From contig CABUYS010000016.1 of assembly GCA_902495835.1 (NCBI GenBank), positions 1 to 18,475 on the forward strand: a stretch of DNA of 18,475 nucleotides, in the 5' to 3' direction. The notes under the pieces are model-generated. The model ran no database searches, was not told the origin of the DNA, and saw only the letters and a program-made list of their open reading frames with translations. The first letter of the stretch is position 1. Every line of letters begins with the position of its first letter. Positions 1-7,271 of the stretch are shown here, in pieces. Origin of the DNA: an uncultured Oscillospiraceae bacterium. Its GTDB lineage: Bacteria; Bacillota; Clostridia; Oscillospirales; Acutalibacteraceae. A program made the position numbers and the translations under genes.

Positions 1-1
1 A

Positions 2-1399
2 ATGATTTATATAAGCGTTTGGATGTCTGTAATCGTTGTATTGTTCGTTTTTGTACTTTTAAAAATTATTTCTTCTCCGATTAAAAAAAGCGGTGAATAT
101 TTTGTCAAACAACAAAACGATTTGGGAGACATTAACGGATATATAGAAGAAATGATTAACGGTCAAAAAGTTGTAAAAGTATTTTGCCATGAAGAAAAAG
201 CCGTAGAAAAATTCAAAGTCAAAAACGACACTCTGTGTTTAAGCGGAACAAAAGCAAATTCGTGCGCAAACTCAATTATGGCTGTTATGATGCATATAGG
301 ATATGTCCTATATTTTATCCTTACGATTGTCGGCGGTTGGATGGCTATCGAAAAAATTCCTAATTTATGCTTAACCGGTACAAACGTTTTGACTTTGGGT
401 ATGATTGCTTCTTTTCTTCAACTTTCAATAAATTTTATAAATCCCGTGAGCAGAATCGCTCAACAGTTTAATTCCGTTACAATGGCTTTGGCGGGAGCAA
501 AACGAATATTTGATTTTATGGATGAAAAAAGCGAAGAGGACAGCGGCACAGTTGAACTCGTATATGCTGAAAATAAACACGGCAAATTGACTGAAACAAA
601 AAATCCTACAGATTTGTGGGCATGGAAAATTCCAAAACCTGACGGTTCTTTTGCATATAAAAATCTTGAAGGTCATGTTGTATTTTCTCACGTTGACTTT
701 GGATACGAACCTGAAAAAACGGTACTTCATGATATAAATCTTACGGCTCTTCCAGGTCAAAAAATTGCTTTTGTGGGAGGAACCGGAGCAGGAAAAACTA
801 CTATTACTAATCTTATCAACCGATTTTATAATATAAATAACGGCTCCATAGTTTATGACGGAATGAATATAGAAAAAATAAAAAAATCCGATTTGAGGCG
901 TTCTATAGGAGTAGTTTTGCAAGATGTAAAATTGTTTACCGGTACCGTAATGGAAAATATAAGATACGGAAAAACCTACGCTTCCGATAAAGAATGCATT
1001 GAAGCCTCAAAACTTGTAGGTGCTCACGGTTTTATAAATTTGTTACCTCAAAAATATCAGACAATTATAAGCGGTAGTGAAAGTAATCTTTCACAAGGCC
1101 AAAGACAATTGATTTCAATTGCCCGAGCGGCTGTTGCAAATCCTCCCGTAATGATTTTGGATGAAGCCACATCATCAGTTGATACCGTTACGGAAATGAT
1201 GATCCAAAAAGGAATGGACGCTCTTATGAAAGGCAGAACGGTATTTGTTATTGCTCACCGTCTTTCAACCATACAAAATTCGGACAAAATAATCGTTTTA
1301 AAACAAGGCCATATAGTCGAAGAAGGAACGCACAGTGAATTAATTAATCAAAAAGGAGAATATTATCAGCTTTATACAGGCACATTTTCAAATAAGTGA
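2..1399 (+). CDS. ABC exporter, fused permease/ATPase, 5' partial
   Basis: This is the C-terminal 465 residues of an ABC exporter half-transporter with fused membrane and ATPase domains; the frame is open to the window edge, so the first Met here is internal. Residues 1-20 and about 95-145 contain membrane helices of the exporter domain. The ATPase domain has Walker A GGTGAGKTT (259-267), Q-loop Gln307, signature LSQGQ (363-367, a common variant of LSGGQ), Walker B VMILDE with its catalytic Glu (383-388) and the H-loop His419. A linker of about 45 residues (178-222, with a DLWAWKIP segment) separates the two domains. Such half-transporters usually work as heterodimers with a gene next door, which would lie upstream of the window. 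The substrate cannot be told from sequence; drug, peptide or lipid export are all possible. No hairpin terminator follows the stop codon. Confidence 0.9.
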   Translation: MIYISVWMSVIVVLFVFVLLKIISSPIKKSGEYFVKQQNDLGDINGYIEEMINGQKVVKVFCHEEKAVEKFKVKNDTLCLSGTKANSCANSIMAVMMHIGYVLYFILTIVGGWMAIEKIPNLCLTGTNVLTLGMIASFLQLSINFINPVSRIAQQFNSVTMALAGAKRIFDFMDEKSEEDSGTVELVYAENKHGKLTETKNPTDLWAWKIPKPDGSFAYKNLEGHVVFSHVDFGYEPEKTVLHDINLTALPGQKIAFVGGTGAGKTTITNLINRFYNINNGSIVYDGMNIEKIKKSDLRRSIGVVLQDVKLFTGTVMENIRYGKTYASDKECIEASKLVGAHGFINLLPQKYQTIISGSESNLSQGQRQLISIARAAVANPPVMILDEATSSVDTVTEMMIQKGMDALMKGRTVFVIAHRLSTIQNSDKIIVLKQGHIVEEGTHSELINQKGEYYQLYTGTFSNK

Positions 1400-1427
1400 T
1401 TGACAAATTATTAAAATATGATATAAT
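1400..1427 (+). promoter_or_regulatory. Sigma-70 type promoter for the LRR gene
   Basis: TTGACA (1400-1405) and TATAAT (1422-1427) are both perfect consensus hexamers, 16 bases apart. They begin immediately after the stop codon of the ABC exporter and lie 47 bases upstream of the next start codon, so the LRR gene is an independent, probably strongly transcribed unit. Confidence 0.8.
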
Positions 1428-1474
1428 TATATTTAAGTAATAATTCCAAACAAATAAAGGAGTTTTGAATTTAT

Positions 1475-2320
1475 ATGAGTAAATTGTCAAAAGCTTTAAA
1501 TAAAATGTCTGCCTTTGTTCTTAGTTTATCAATGCTATTTTGCTTTACTTTGTTTTCAAATGCTTCAAACTGCAGTGCACTTGACAAATCATCTTCGAAA
1601 AGTATTAAAATATCTGAAAAAGATCTTGAAAAATATTCGGATATGGGCGTGTTTAAGAAACTTTTTAAAATAAATGAATCTTCAGACGGTAAATGGAGAT
1701 ACGTATTCAATGATGACGGAAAAGATACGATTACACTTGTTCAAGCCATGTCTGACGTTCCTTGCGAATTGAATTCTACAATTGACGGATATAAAATAAC
1801 TCGTGTTTCAAATATGTTTTCATATATAAAAACAGTAGCGGATTATCATTGGGCTGCTAAAGGAGAATTCTTGGGAGCGGTTTTGTTCTCGGTTTTAGCA
1901 GTAGTAGCTACTTGTGGGATTGCAATTCCGTTTATAGTCGCGATGGCAGGGTTTGCGAGTGATAAACAGAATTTGGAAACAACAATAGGAACAACTTACT
2001 GTGATATTTATTCAAACGTTACATCTATAAATTTAGAATACTGCATAGTTATAGGAGAAGGCTCTTTTGCCAACTGCAAAAGCTTAGAAAAAGTAAGTCT
2101 TCCAAACTGCAAATCAATCGGAAAAGGCTGTTTTAAAAATTGTGAAAATTTATCGGATGTAATTATGCCTCAAGTTGAAAAAATTCCCGAAGAAGCGTTT
2201 GCCGGTTGTAAAAATTTAAAAAATATTGTAATTCCAAGTTGCAAAACAAAAGAAAAAGATTGCTTTAAGGGCTGCGAAAGCTTAGATAAAGCAAATACCC
2301 CTAAAGCAAAAGTCGCATAA
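1475..2320 (+). CDS. Exported BspA-like leucine-rich repeat protein
   Basis: A 281-residue protein with a signal peptide (residues 1-31, basic start then a long hydrophobic core). Residues about 188-275 hold about four BspA-type leucine-rich repeats (LRR_5 family), recognisable by the phased pattern 'F-x-x-C-x-x-L-x-x-V/I-x-x-P'. Repeats of this family occur in surface and secreted proteins that bind host or matrix components. A 28-residue hydrophobic stretch (about 133-160) lies between the signal peptide and the repeats and could be a membrane segment, which is unusual. There are 14 cysteines, eight of them in the repeats. No sorting signal is present at the C terminus, so the protein is secreted or membrane-held, not wall-anchored. 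The start is chosen from AAAGGAG at 1457-1463, 11 bases upstream. Confidence 0.75.
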   Translation: MSKLSKALNKMSAFVLSLSMLFCFTLFSNASNCSALDKSSSKSIKISEKDLEKYSDMGVFKKLFKINESSDGKWRYVFNDDGKDTITLVQAMSDVPCELNSTIDGYKITRVSNMFSYIKTVADYHWAAKGEFLGAVLFSVLAVVATCGIAIPFIVAMAGFASDKQNLETTIGTTYCDIYSNVTSINLEYCIVIGEGSFANCKSLEKVSLPNCKSIGKGCFKNCENLSDVIMPQVEKIPEEAFAGCKNLKNIVIPSCKTKEKDCFKGCESLDKANTPKAKVA

Positions 2321-2344
2321 AAATCTATTAATATTATTTCGTAT

Positions 2345-2668
2345 TTATTTTTTAGATGTATCATTTTGAGCTGATTTATTGTTCCCCATAAGCGTTTTGA
2401 TACCTAAAACTATTATTCCAACTGCAGCCAAAACTTTAAAAATCATATCGTTGTTTATGAAATGTTGTTGCTGTAAGAGCAAAACTACTCCTATAGAGAG
2501 CACTATAAGGCTTGGGATTTTGTCCTTTTTCTTAAACAGGTCTATTATCGACGGAACTATAATAAAAATAGTCCACCAGCCCTCAAAAAATATATTAAAA
2601 AGTCCTGTAGAATTTCCCAAAAGACCCAATCCGACAAATATAAGACATATACCCCAAATTATCGACAT
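2345..2668 (-). CDS. Small LiaF/LiaI-like transmembrane protein
   Basis: A 107-residue membrane protein made of four hydrophobic segments with a short charged loop (KKKDK, about residues 46-50) and a polar C-terminal tail. The first half, including the motif WWTIFIIVPSIIDL, matches the membrane domain found at the N terminus of LiaF/LiaI-type proteins, which sense or respond to envelope stress. The extracytoplasmic LiaF domain is absent, so only the membrane module is encoded. AAGGAGGG sits 7 bases before the ATG. The gene converges on the LRR gene with 24 bases between their stop codons and no obvious terminator between them. Its exact role is not known; the family resemblance is the only functional clue. 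Confidence 0.65.
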   Translation of the reverse strand: MSIIWGICLIFVGLGLLGNSTGLFNIFFEGWWTIFIIVPSIIDLFKKKDKIPSLIVLSIGVVLLLQQQHFINNDMIFKVLAAVGIIVLGIKTLMGNNKSAQNDTSKK

Positions 2669-2713
2669 GGCAATTCCCTCCTTTTTTGTATAATATATGT
2701 TTTCTTTTATATA

Positions 2714-2742
2714 ATTTTAAAATATAATCTTTTATATTTCAA
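2714..2742 (-). promoter_or_regulatory. Promoter for the LiaF-like gene
   Basis: Read on the minus strand, TTGAAA (complement 2737-2742) and TAAAAT (complement 2714-2719) are 17 bases apart and lie about 45 bases upstream of the LiaF-like start codon. The surrounding DNA is very AT-rich, so chance matches are possible. Confidence 0.45.
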
Positions 2743-2761
2743 TATTTTTTATTCAAATAAA

Positions 2762-2791
2762 GCCCAAACTGTCACAAAAAACAGTTTGGGC
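2762..2791 (-). terminator. Rho-independent terminator of the surface-protein operon
   Basis: A perfect 11-bp stem (2762-2772 with 2781-2791, arm GCCCAAACTGT) with an 8-base loop. On the minus strand it is followed by a T-rich stretch (TTTATTT). It lies just downstream of the stop codon of the 133-residue surface protein. Confidence 0.8.
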
Positions 2792-2805
2792 AATTTGTTG
2801 TAAAT

Positions 2806-3207
2806 TTACTCTGACACACATTTTTTGCTTGAATTCATATACTTAGCTATAATCATCAGCGTATAACTTAAAAATAATAAAATCTCAAGATAAAGCATCA
2901 AAAAGTCATTATCTCCGGTTTCTTGATACGTCACTACTCCCGATATATCAGAAGATTCTTGTGTTTTATCAGATTCATTATCTTTCGAATCATTTTCTTC
3001 TTCTACCGCAAAAACCGTTCCCAAACCATCTGACTCAGATTTTGTAACAGTTCCGACTTCTTCTGATTCAAAATCTTGGGCATAAAAATTTTCAAGTTTG
3101 ATAACTGTACCATTTTGCAGCACCTTTGGCACTGCTGATGCAAAAGTTAAAAAGAGAGTCATTAATAAAAATACAACCGTTTTTTTAGAAAATATTTTAT
3201 TTTTCAT
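2806..3207 (-). CDS. Small exported protein with a cell-wall sorting signal
   Basis: A 133-residue protein with a signal peptide (about 1-25), a short acidic, low-complexity middle (about 45-90, rich in Glu, Asp, Ser and Lys) and a C-terminal sorting signal: QETGD (95-99), a hydrophobic segment (101-122) and a short tail with two lysines. It has no recognisable folded domain; the wall-exposed part would be only about 70 residues. AAAGGGGAG lies just ahead of the ATG. It follows the larger surface-protein gene by 40 bases in the same direction and shares its terminator, so the two form an operon. The sorting signal suggests covalent anchoring by a sortase. It could be a stub adhesin, a spacer or an accessory to the larger protein. 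Confidence 0.75.
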   Translation of the reverse strand: MKNKIFSKKTVVFLLMTLFLTFASAVPKVLQNGTVIKLENFYAQDFESEEVGTVTKSESDGLGTVFAVEEENDSKDNESDKTQESSDISGVVTYQETGDNDFLMLYLEILLFLSYTLMIIAKYMNSSKKCVSE

Positions 3208-3247
3208 ACCAACTCCCCTTTAAAACAAAAATCTAAAAATTGAATTC

Positions 3248-4993
3248 TTATTTTGCTTCATTTAATTTCTTTCGATTAAAAGCTGACATTATTGCTATTA
3301 ATCCTAAACTTATAAGTATAATTGAAATATAAACTATGATATCATTGTTGTCACCTGTTTTTTGGAATTTTATAGCTTCTAAAAGTTCAGAAGATTCAGG
3401 AGTCGATGAAAACGGCAAAGATGGTGAAGATGAAATTGTAAAGTCTGTGGAAGCGTTGCCTTCAAGAGATTTAATTGTAATTGTATGGTCTCCTGATGAC
3501 AAAGTTTCAAGGTATTCAGGTTTAAGTTCTATAATTATACTTCCTTCTCTTTTGCTATAGTTGTCATCACTTACTTCTTCGCCGTCAACTTCTACGCCGA
3601 TAAAAGACGAATAATTTGCGTCAGACCGAAATTCCAATCCTTTTCCCGAACCTTTAACCCATTCGGAGCTCATGCCTTCTATAATTTTAGGTTCATCTTG
3701 TGATTCTTCTACTTTAGGAATAGTGATTGAGTGAACATGAGAAAACCATGCGGTTTCACCAGTATCAGAATCTATTTCAATATCATTTGGATTATCAAAA
3801 TTAATTATTTCACCGTTTATTTTAAGTTTGGTTTTTTCTTTGTCAAATTTGTATCCGGAATTGCTGTTAACTTTCAAATATATTCTGTAATCGTATTTTT
3901 TACCTTCTTCAAAAGAAGTGAGTGGTTTTCCCCAGCTCTCTATCTCAGGATTTTCATGATAACGTTGATTCCAAAAGTCTGAAGATGTCCATCCTGAGTC
4001 TTCACCTGTCCAACCTTCATGGTCTATATAATAAGGAACTCCTTCGGGAATTTCGCCTGTAAATGTAGGTTTATCGCCTGCTTTAAAGTCAAACTTTACA
4101 TTATTTACTTCAATTGTATCAACAATTTTCATAGTAATAGGTCTAAAGGAAGCAACAGCCTCCATAAAACAAGTCTTTTCTTCATTTCCTATAACTAATA
4201 AACCCGGTGAAAATTCTTTTTTATTTCCGTTAATCGTAACTTTAAGATCATTGGAAAATTTAAATCCTTGTTGAGTTTCTAAACTAATAGAATACTGATA
4301 AAGTTTGCCTTCTTCAAAAGAAGTAATTTTTTTAGCACTCGAAGGATGTTGATCGTTTGAGTACCAGTAAGCAACCGGGTTTAAAGATTTATCTTCTTTT
4401 TCTTCCATTTCTTCCCAGCGCTCATAAACAATTTTGTAGCTATTATCAAGCACAGAAGCTTTCGCTTTAGGCGTTTCTCCGGGTTTATAAGATAACACAG
4501 CTCCTGAAATATCTACTGATTTTATTTCGGAGTTATCTTCCCCAATCCACAAAGTATTGCTGTAAAATGACCATTCACTGGCGTTTTCGGTTTTGTTTCC
4601 GTCAACGGTTTCTAAATTTTTTACTCTGAAGTAATATCCTCCGTTTTGAACATTGCTGTTAAAATAAGGAGTTGTTAAATCAACTTTTACTACGTCATCT
4701 TTTCCTTCATAAGAAGAATCAGTTGAAGAGTATACGGGACTTTCATTTTGACCTGCACGATAAATTTCCAAAGAATATTTAATTTCTCCATTCGAAGAAC
4801 TTGTTATGCTGCTTCTTTTGCTGTTCCACTGTGCGTAAGTTTTTTCTTTTTCCTGAGATAAATTCAAGTCCGTAGGTGTTGCAATTGTAATACTTGCCCA
4901 TGCTGTTTTCGGAAACAGCGTCCACACCATACAAAGCGCTAAAAAAGAAGAAATTAAACGAGATAAATTACGAGATTTGCCGATTTTTGCCAC
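3248..4993 (-). CDS. Large surface protein with repeats and a sorting signal
   Basis: A 581-residue surface protein starting at GTG; AAAGGGG lies 8 bases upstream and an in-frame stop lies directly before the GTG, which fixes the start. Order: signal peptide (1-34); a fibronectin-III-like region (about 38-150); two related modules (about 157-262 and 291-420), each with 'TSFEEGK-x-Y-x-Y-x-I-x-L' and ending in a 'G-[FY]-KF ... INGx' strand; an X2-like immunoglobulin-fold module (about 434-521, key words GSIIIELKPEYL and GDHTITI); a Ser/Pro linker; then the sorting signal QKTGD (544-548), membrane segment and basic tail. Such modular proteins act as adhesins or glycan-binding surface proteins; no catalytic motif is visible. 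It is the first gene of the two-gene minus-strand operon. Confidence 0.8.
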   Translation of the reverse strand: MAKIGKSRNLSRLISSFLALCMVWTLFPKTAWASITIATPTDLNLSQEKEKTYAQWNSKRSSITSSSNGEIKYSLEIYRAGQNESPVYSSTDSSYEGKDDVVKVDLTTPYFNSNVQNGGYYFRVKNLETVDGNKTENASEWSFYSNTLWIGEDNSEIKSVDISGAVLSYKPGETPKAKASVLDNSYKIVYERWEEMEEKEDKSLNPVAYWYSNDQHPSSAKKITSFEEGKLYQYSISLETQQGFKFSNDLKVTINGNKKEFSPGLLVIGNEEKTCFMEAVASFRPITMKIVDTIEVNNVKFDFKAGDKPTFTGEIPEGVPYYIDHEGWTGEDSGWTSSDFWNQRYHENPEIESWGKPLTSFEEGKKYDYRIYLKVNSNSGYKFDKEKTKLKINGEIINFDNPNDIEIDSDTGETAWFSHVHSITIPKVEESQDEPKIIEGMSSEWVKGSGKGLEFRSDANYSSFIGVEVDGEEVSDDNYSKREGSIIIELKPEYLETLSSGDHTITIKSLEGNASTDFTISSSPSLPFSSTPESSELLEAIKFQKTGDNNDIIVYISIILISLGLIAIMSAFNRKKLNEAK

Positions 4994-5056
4994 TTAAAAA
5001 ACCCCTTTCCGTTATTTTAATAATTTTAATCACAAGCCCCAAGCTTGCATATTTAC

Positions 5057-5085
5057 ACTATATAGAATCATAATTTGAAACGCAA
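5057..5085 (-). promoter_or_regulatory. Promoter of the two-gene surface-protein operon
   Basis: On the minus strand TTGCGT (complement 5080-5085) and TATAGT (complement 5057-5062) are spaced by 17 bases. The -10 box lies about 65 bases upstream of the GTG start. A weak 5-bp hairpin (CAAGC/GCTTG, 5033-5047) lies within the leader; I see no further structure. Confidence 0.5.
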
Positions 5086-5204
5086 GTAAAATTTAATGTA
5101 TATATTTCATAAAATAAAAAGAGAATTTGGTGTCGGTAATAAGTATAGGGATTTTTAGTGTTTTTATCATAAAATTAATTTCACTATTTTAAAGCAAAAC
5201 ATAG

Positions 5205-5234
5205 AAAAGCACTTGCCCGAAAACAAGTGCTTTT
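5205..5234 (-). terminator. Hairpin terminator, probably bidirectional
   Basis: A perfect 11-bp stem AAAAGCACTTG (5205-5215) with its complement (5224-5234) and an 8-base loop. Both flanks give T runs on the respective strand, so it can act both ways. It lies just downstream of the minus-strand remnant at 5266. The remaining 120 bases up to 5085 hold nothing I can identify. Confidence 0.7.
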
Positions 5235-5265
5235 ACTTTAGAAAATATTTTATTGAACTTAAAAT

Positions 5266-5863
5266 CTACAAAATACAACTCATACGGTAACAATACCAGT
5301 CAAAAAATTTGTACACATCTTTTACGTCTCCGTTTGCTCCGTATCTCATAGTATTCCTTATAAAATTGTTTAAATGACAAAATTCACTACCAAACCCAGA
5401 AGTTGTTCCAAGATGATTGTTGTTTATAAAATCACTAATACAACGTAAAAATTTCGATGCATTCCAATCAGAAAAATTTGCCCAGTTTAAATCTTCTGTA
5501 TTTAATCTAGTACCTTTAGAAGATAAATATAACAAATCCACAAGAATAAAATATAAAATTAATTTAACCTTATCAAAACCATTTACTTCTTTATTACTTT
5601 TGATAGATTCAGCGAATCCTTCACGTCCTAGTTCAAATATTATGTCTTTAGACTTAATTTTTTCAAAAATTTCTTCAACAGTTGCATTTCTAATACTTTC
5701 TTTATAAGCATCAACATCATCCTTATTCAAATCAAAGAGCTGTAGAACCGAGAAAAGCTCGGTTGGAATTGAAGCTTCAGGTTCTGCTCCATTTACAACA
5801 CAAGGCGAAACAGCACCAAAAGCAACGAGTGCACTGCATATTTTTGAATTTTATTAATTTTAT
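5266..5863 (-). pseudogene. Decayed gene for an exported protein of unknown function
   Basis: The minus-strand frame is open from complement 5850 down to the stop at 5266, about 194 codons, but contains no usable start near its upstream end. Its first residues read as the core of a signal peptide (KICSALVAFGAVSPCVVNGA). Shifting by one base in the A run at complement 5841-5845 extends it to KINKIQK-, preceded by ATA (complement 5861-5863) where an ATG would be expected; no ribosome binding site lies in front. An internal TTG at complement 5728-5730 could start a 154-residue product, but it also lacks a ribosome binding site. I therefore read this as a secreted-protein gene that has lost its start and gained a 1-base frameshift. 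The mature part has no domain I recognise; it is helical, ending in a Tyr/Trp/Cys-rich tail (FDWYCYRMSCIL). Confidence 0.6.
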
Positions 5864-5967
5864 GTCAATATATAATTAAAATTAATTTTTGGGTTTTAAA
5901 ATTTCTTATCAAAACACTTTATATAAAAATCCTAATCAAAAGATAATTATAAATTTTAAATAATGGC

Positions 5968-5996
5968 TTGAAATTTTTTTAAATTAGTGGTATCAT
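5968..5996 (+). promoter_or_regulatory. Promoter of the attenuator leader and ABC importer operon
   Basis: TTGAAA (5968-5973) and TATCAT (5991-5996) are spaced by 17 bases. Transcription would start near 6003, giving a leader peptide start codon about 30 nt into the transcript. Confidence 0.65.
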
Positions 5997-6032
5997 ATAT
6001 TAGGTTTATACTATCGCAAGGAGAATTACAAC

Positions 6033-6089
6033 ATGAGAGATTTACGTGTTGAATTAAAAATTAACGATTGGCGCAGCTGCTACAAATAG
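6033..6089 (+). CDS. Leader peptide of the attenuator (18 residues)
   Basis: A short ORF, MRDLRVELKINDWRSCYK, with AAGGAG (6018-6023) 9 bases before the ATG and a TAG stop at 6087-6089. Its position, just after the promoter and with its last codons inside the first arm of an RNA hairpin, is what a transcription-attenuation leader peptide needs. It has one Trp codon (6069-6071), separated from the stop by five codons; in the E. coli trp leader the second Trp codon precedes the stop by three. A ribosome waiting at the Trp codon would cover arm 1, while one at the stop codon would also cover part of arm 2. The downstream genes resemble a tryptophan importer, consistent with Trp sensing. Arg, Cys and Tyr codons nearby mean another amino acid, or a translation inhibitor, cannot be ruled out. 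Confidence 0.7.
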   Translation: MRDLRVELKINDWRSCYK

Positions 6090-6157
6090 ACGTGTTTGTA
6101 GCGTAGTTTTCCTTGCAGTCGTTACGAACATGTCAAAATGTTTGTAACGGCTTTTTT
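6079..6157 (+). promoter_or_regulatory. Ribosome-mediated attenuator with terminator
   Basis: Four arms can pair in three exclusive ways. Arm 1 (6079-6086, GCTACAAA) pairs with arm 2 (6095-6102, TTTGTAGC), a perfect 8-bp pause hairpin. Arm 2, extended to 6089-6103, pairs with arm 3 (6120-6134) over 15 continuous base pairs, three of them G-U: the antiterminator. Arm 3 (6118-6131) pairs with arm 4 (6138-6151) over 14 continuous base pairs with a 6-base loop, followed by six T residues (6152-6157): a rho-independent terminator. A ribosome stalled in the leader peptide frees arm 2 to capture arm 3 and prevents termination; a ribosome reaching the TAG masks arm 2 and lets the terminator form. I read this from base pairing only; no folding energies were computed. 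Confidence 0.75.
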
Positions 6158-6177
6158 ATATATAAAAAATGATTTTT

Positions 6178-6216
6178 AAAAGCCGAAACAACTATTCAAG
6201 TGTTTTCGGCTTTTTT
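6178..6216 (+). terminator. Second terminator in the leader
   Basis: An A/T-extended stem AGCCGAAA (6181-6188) with TTTTCGGCT (complementary part 6204-6211), one bulged T at 6203 and two further pairs (6189-6190 with 6201-6202), loop 6191-6200, followed by six T residues (6211-6216). It lies 20 bases beyond the attenuator terminator and must be passed by any transcript that reaches the ABC genes. Its 5' arm can alternatively pair with the freed 3' arm of the first terminator (6148-6155 with 6178-6185). Confidence 0.7.
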
Positions 6217-6233
6217 GTATGGAGGACAATTAT

Positions 6234-6284
6234 ATGATTTTTTTCAATTATGATACACGATGGCTTCTTAAAATTTTGATTTAA
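6234..6284 (+). CDS. Second small ORF (16 residues) before the importer genes
   Basis: MIFFNYDTRWLLKILI, preceded by a strong GGAGG (6221-6225) 8 bases upstream and ending in TAA 27 bases before the TrpX-like start codon. Its ribosome binding site is better than that of the gene that follows. Four of the 16 residues are aromatic (two Phe, one Tyr, one Trp). It has no promoter of its own, so it would be translated only on transcripts that pass both terminators. It may be a second leader peptide, a translational coupler, or chance. Confidence 0.4.
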   Translation: MIFFNYDTRWLLKILI

Positions 6285-6311
6285 AATAATTTTATATAAG
6301 AAGGTATCAAA

Positions 6312-7271
6312 ATGAAAAAATTAATTAAAAAAATATATTTAATGCCCTTATTGATTTTATTTTTATTGACGGGATGTAAAGATAATTCCGAAATCAAAAT
6401 AGGCATAATGCAAATCGTTGAACATGAATCTTTAGACAGTGCAAGGCAAGGATTTATAGATGAACTTAAAAATTTAGGATATGAAGAAGGCAAAAATATA
6501 AAAATTGATACCCAAGTAGCCGGAGGAGAATTGTCAAATTGTATTTCAATTGCTCAGAAATTTGTAAACGACAGAAAAAATTTGGTTTTGGCAATTTCAA
6601 CGCCCTGCGCACAAACAATGGCAAACGAAACAAGAGATATACCTATTTTGGCTACGGCAATAACAGACTTTGAAAGTTTAGGAATAATAAAATCTCCAAA
6701 AAAGCCGGAAACAAATATAACAGGAGTTTCGGATTTGGCTCCGATTGACAAAATTATTGAACTGATTAAAGAACTTAATCCAAATGTTAAAAAAATCGGT
6801 ATACTATATTCTTTAACTGATCCAAGTCCGGAATATCAAGCAAAAATTGCACAAAGAAAGATAAATGAAATGGGACTAGAATGTAAAATGATTTCTGTTT
6901 CTCAAATACAAGACGTTAATCAAGTAGCCGAACGTTTGGCAAAAGAAGTTGATGCTTTATATACCCCTATCGATAAAATCACCTTCGCATCCATGCCTCA
7001 AATATCAAAAATATTTTTAGATAATAACAAATTTATTGTCTGCGCAGAAGACAGCATGATATCTAGGGGAGCAGCGGCAACATACGGAATTAATTACTAT
7101 GATTTGGGGAAAATTGCAGCACATCAAGCTGTAAAAATTTTAGAAAAAAAAGAAAATATTCAAAGCATGCCTGTAGAGTATTCCAAAAAAGCCAAACTCA
7201 ACTTAAATTACGAATTAATAGAAAAATTAAAAATTGAAATTCCAGAAAAATTAAAAGGAGAAGTAGGATGA
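6312..7271 (+). CDS. trpX: TrpX-like ABC importer substrate-binding lipoprotein
   Basis: A 319-residue lipoprotein: lysine-rich start, hydrophobic core and lipobox LTGC, with Cys22 as the lipid attachment site. The rest follows the two-lobe fold of the ABC_sub_bind family (PF04392): 'GIMQIVEHESLDSARQGF', a 'PILATAITD' strand, 'NITGVSD', 'KIGILYSLTDPS' and 'AATYGINYYDLGKIAAHQAV'. Proteins of this family with a Liv-type permease and ATPase beside them are annotated as TrpX of a putative tryptophan transporter. The protein would capture the ligand outside the membrane and deliver it to the permease. AAGAAGG lies 7 bases before the ATG. It is the first structural gene of a three-gene operon, and its stop overlaps the next start (ATGA). 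The ligand is inferred from family and leader sequence, not shown directly. Confidence 0.8.
   Translation: MKKLIKKIYLMPLLILFLLTGCKDNSEIKIGIMQIVEHESLDSARQGFIDELKNLGYEEGKNIKIDTQVAGGELSNCISIAQKFVNDRKNLVLAISTPCAQTMANETRDIPILATAITDFESLGIIKSPKKPETNITGVSDLAPIDKIIELIKELNPNVKKIGILYSLTDPSPEYQAKIAQRKINEMGLECKMISVSQIQDVNQVAERLAKEVDALYTPIDKITFASMPQISKIFLDNNKFIVCAEDSMISRGAAATYGINYYDLGKIAAHQAVKILEKKENIQSMPVEYSKKAKLNLNYELIEKLKIEIPEKLKGEVG

Noticed and set aside
425..922. Open frame on the minus strand opposite the ABC exporter.
   Set aside because: It overlaps conserved ATPase and membrane sequence, has no ribosome binding site and no recognisable protein; it is a shadow frame.
6003..6311. The importer leader could be a T-box.
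   Set aside because: I find no T-box sequence (such as TGGNACCGCG) or stem I specifier loop, and the region holds a translated leader peptide instead.
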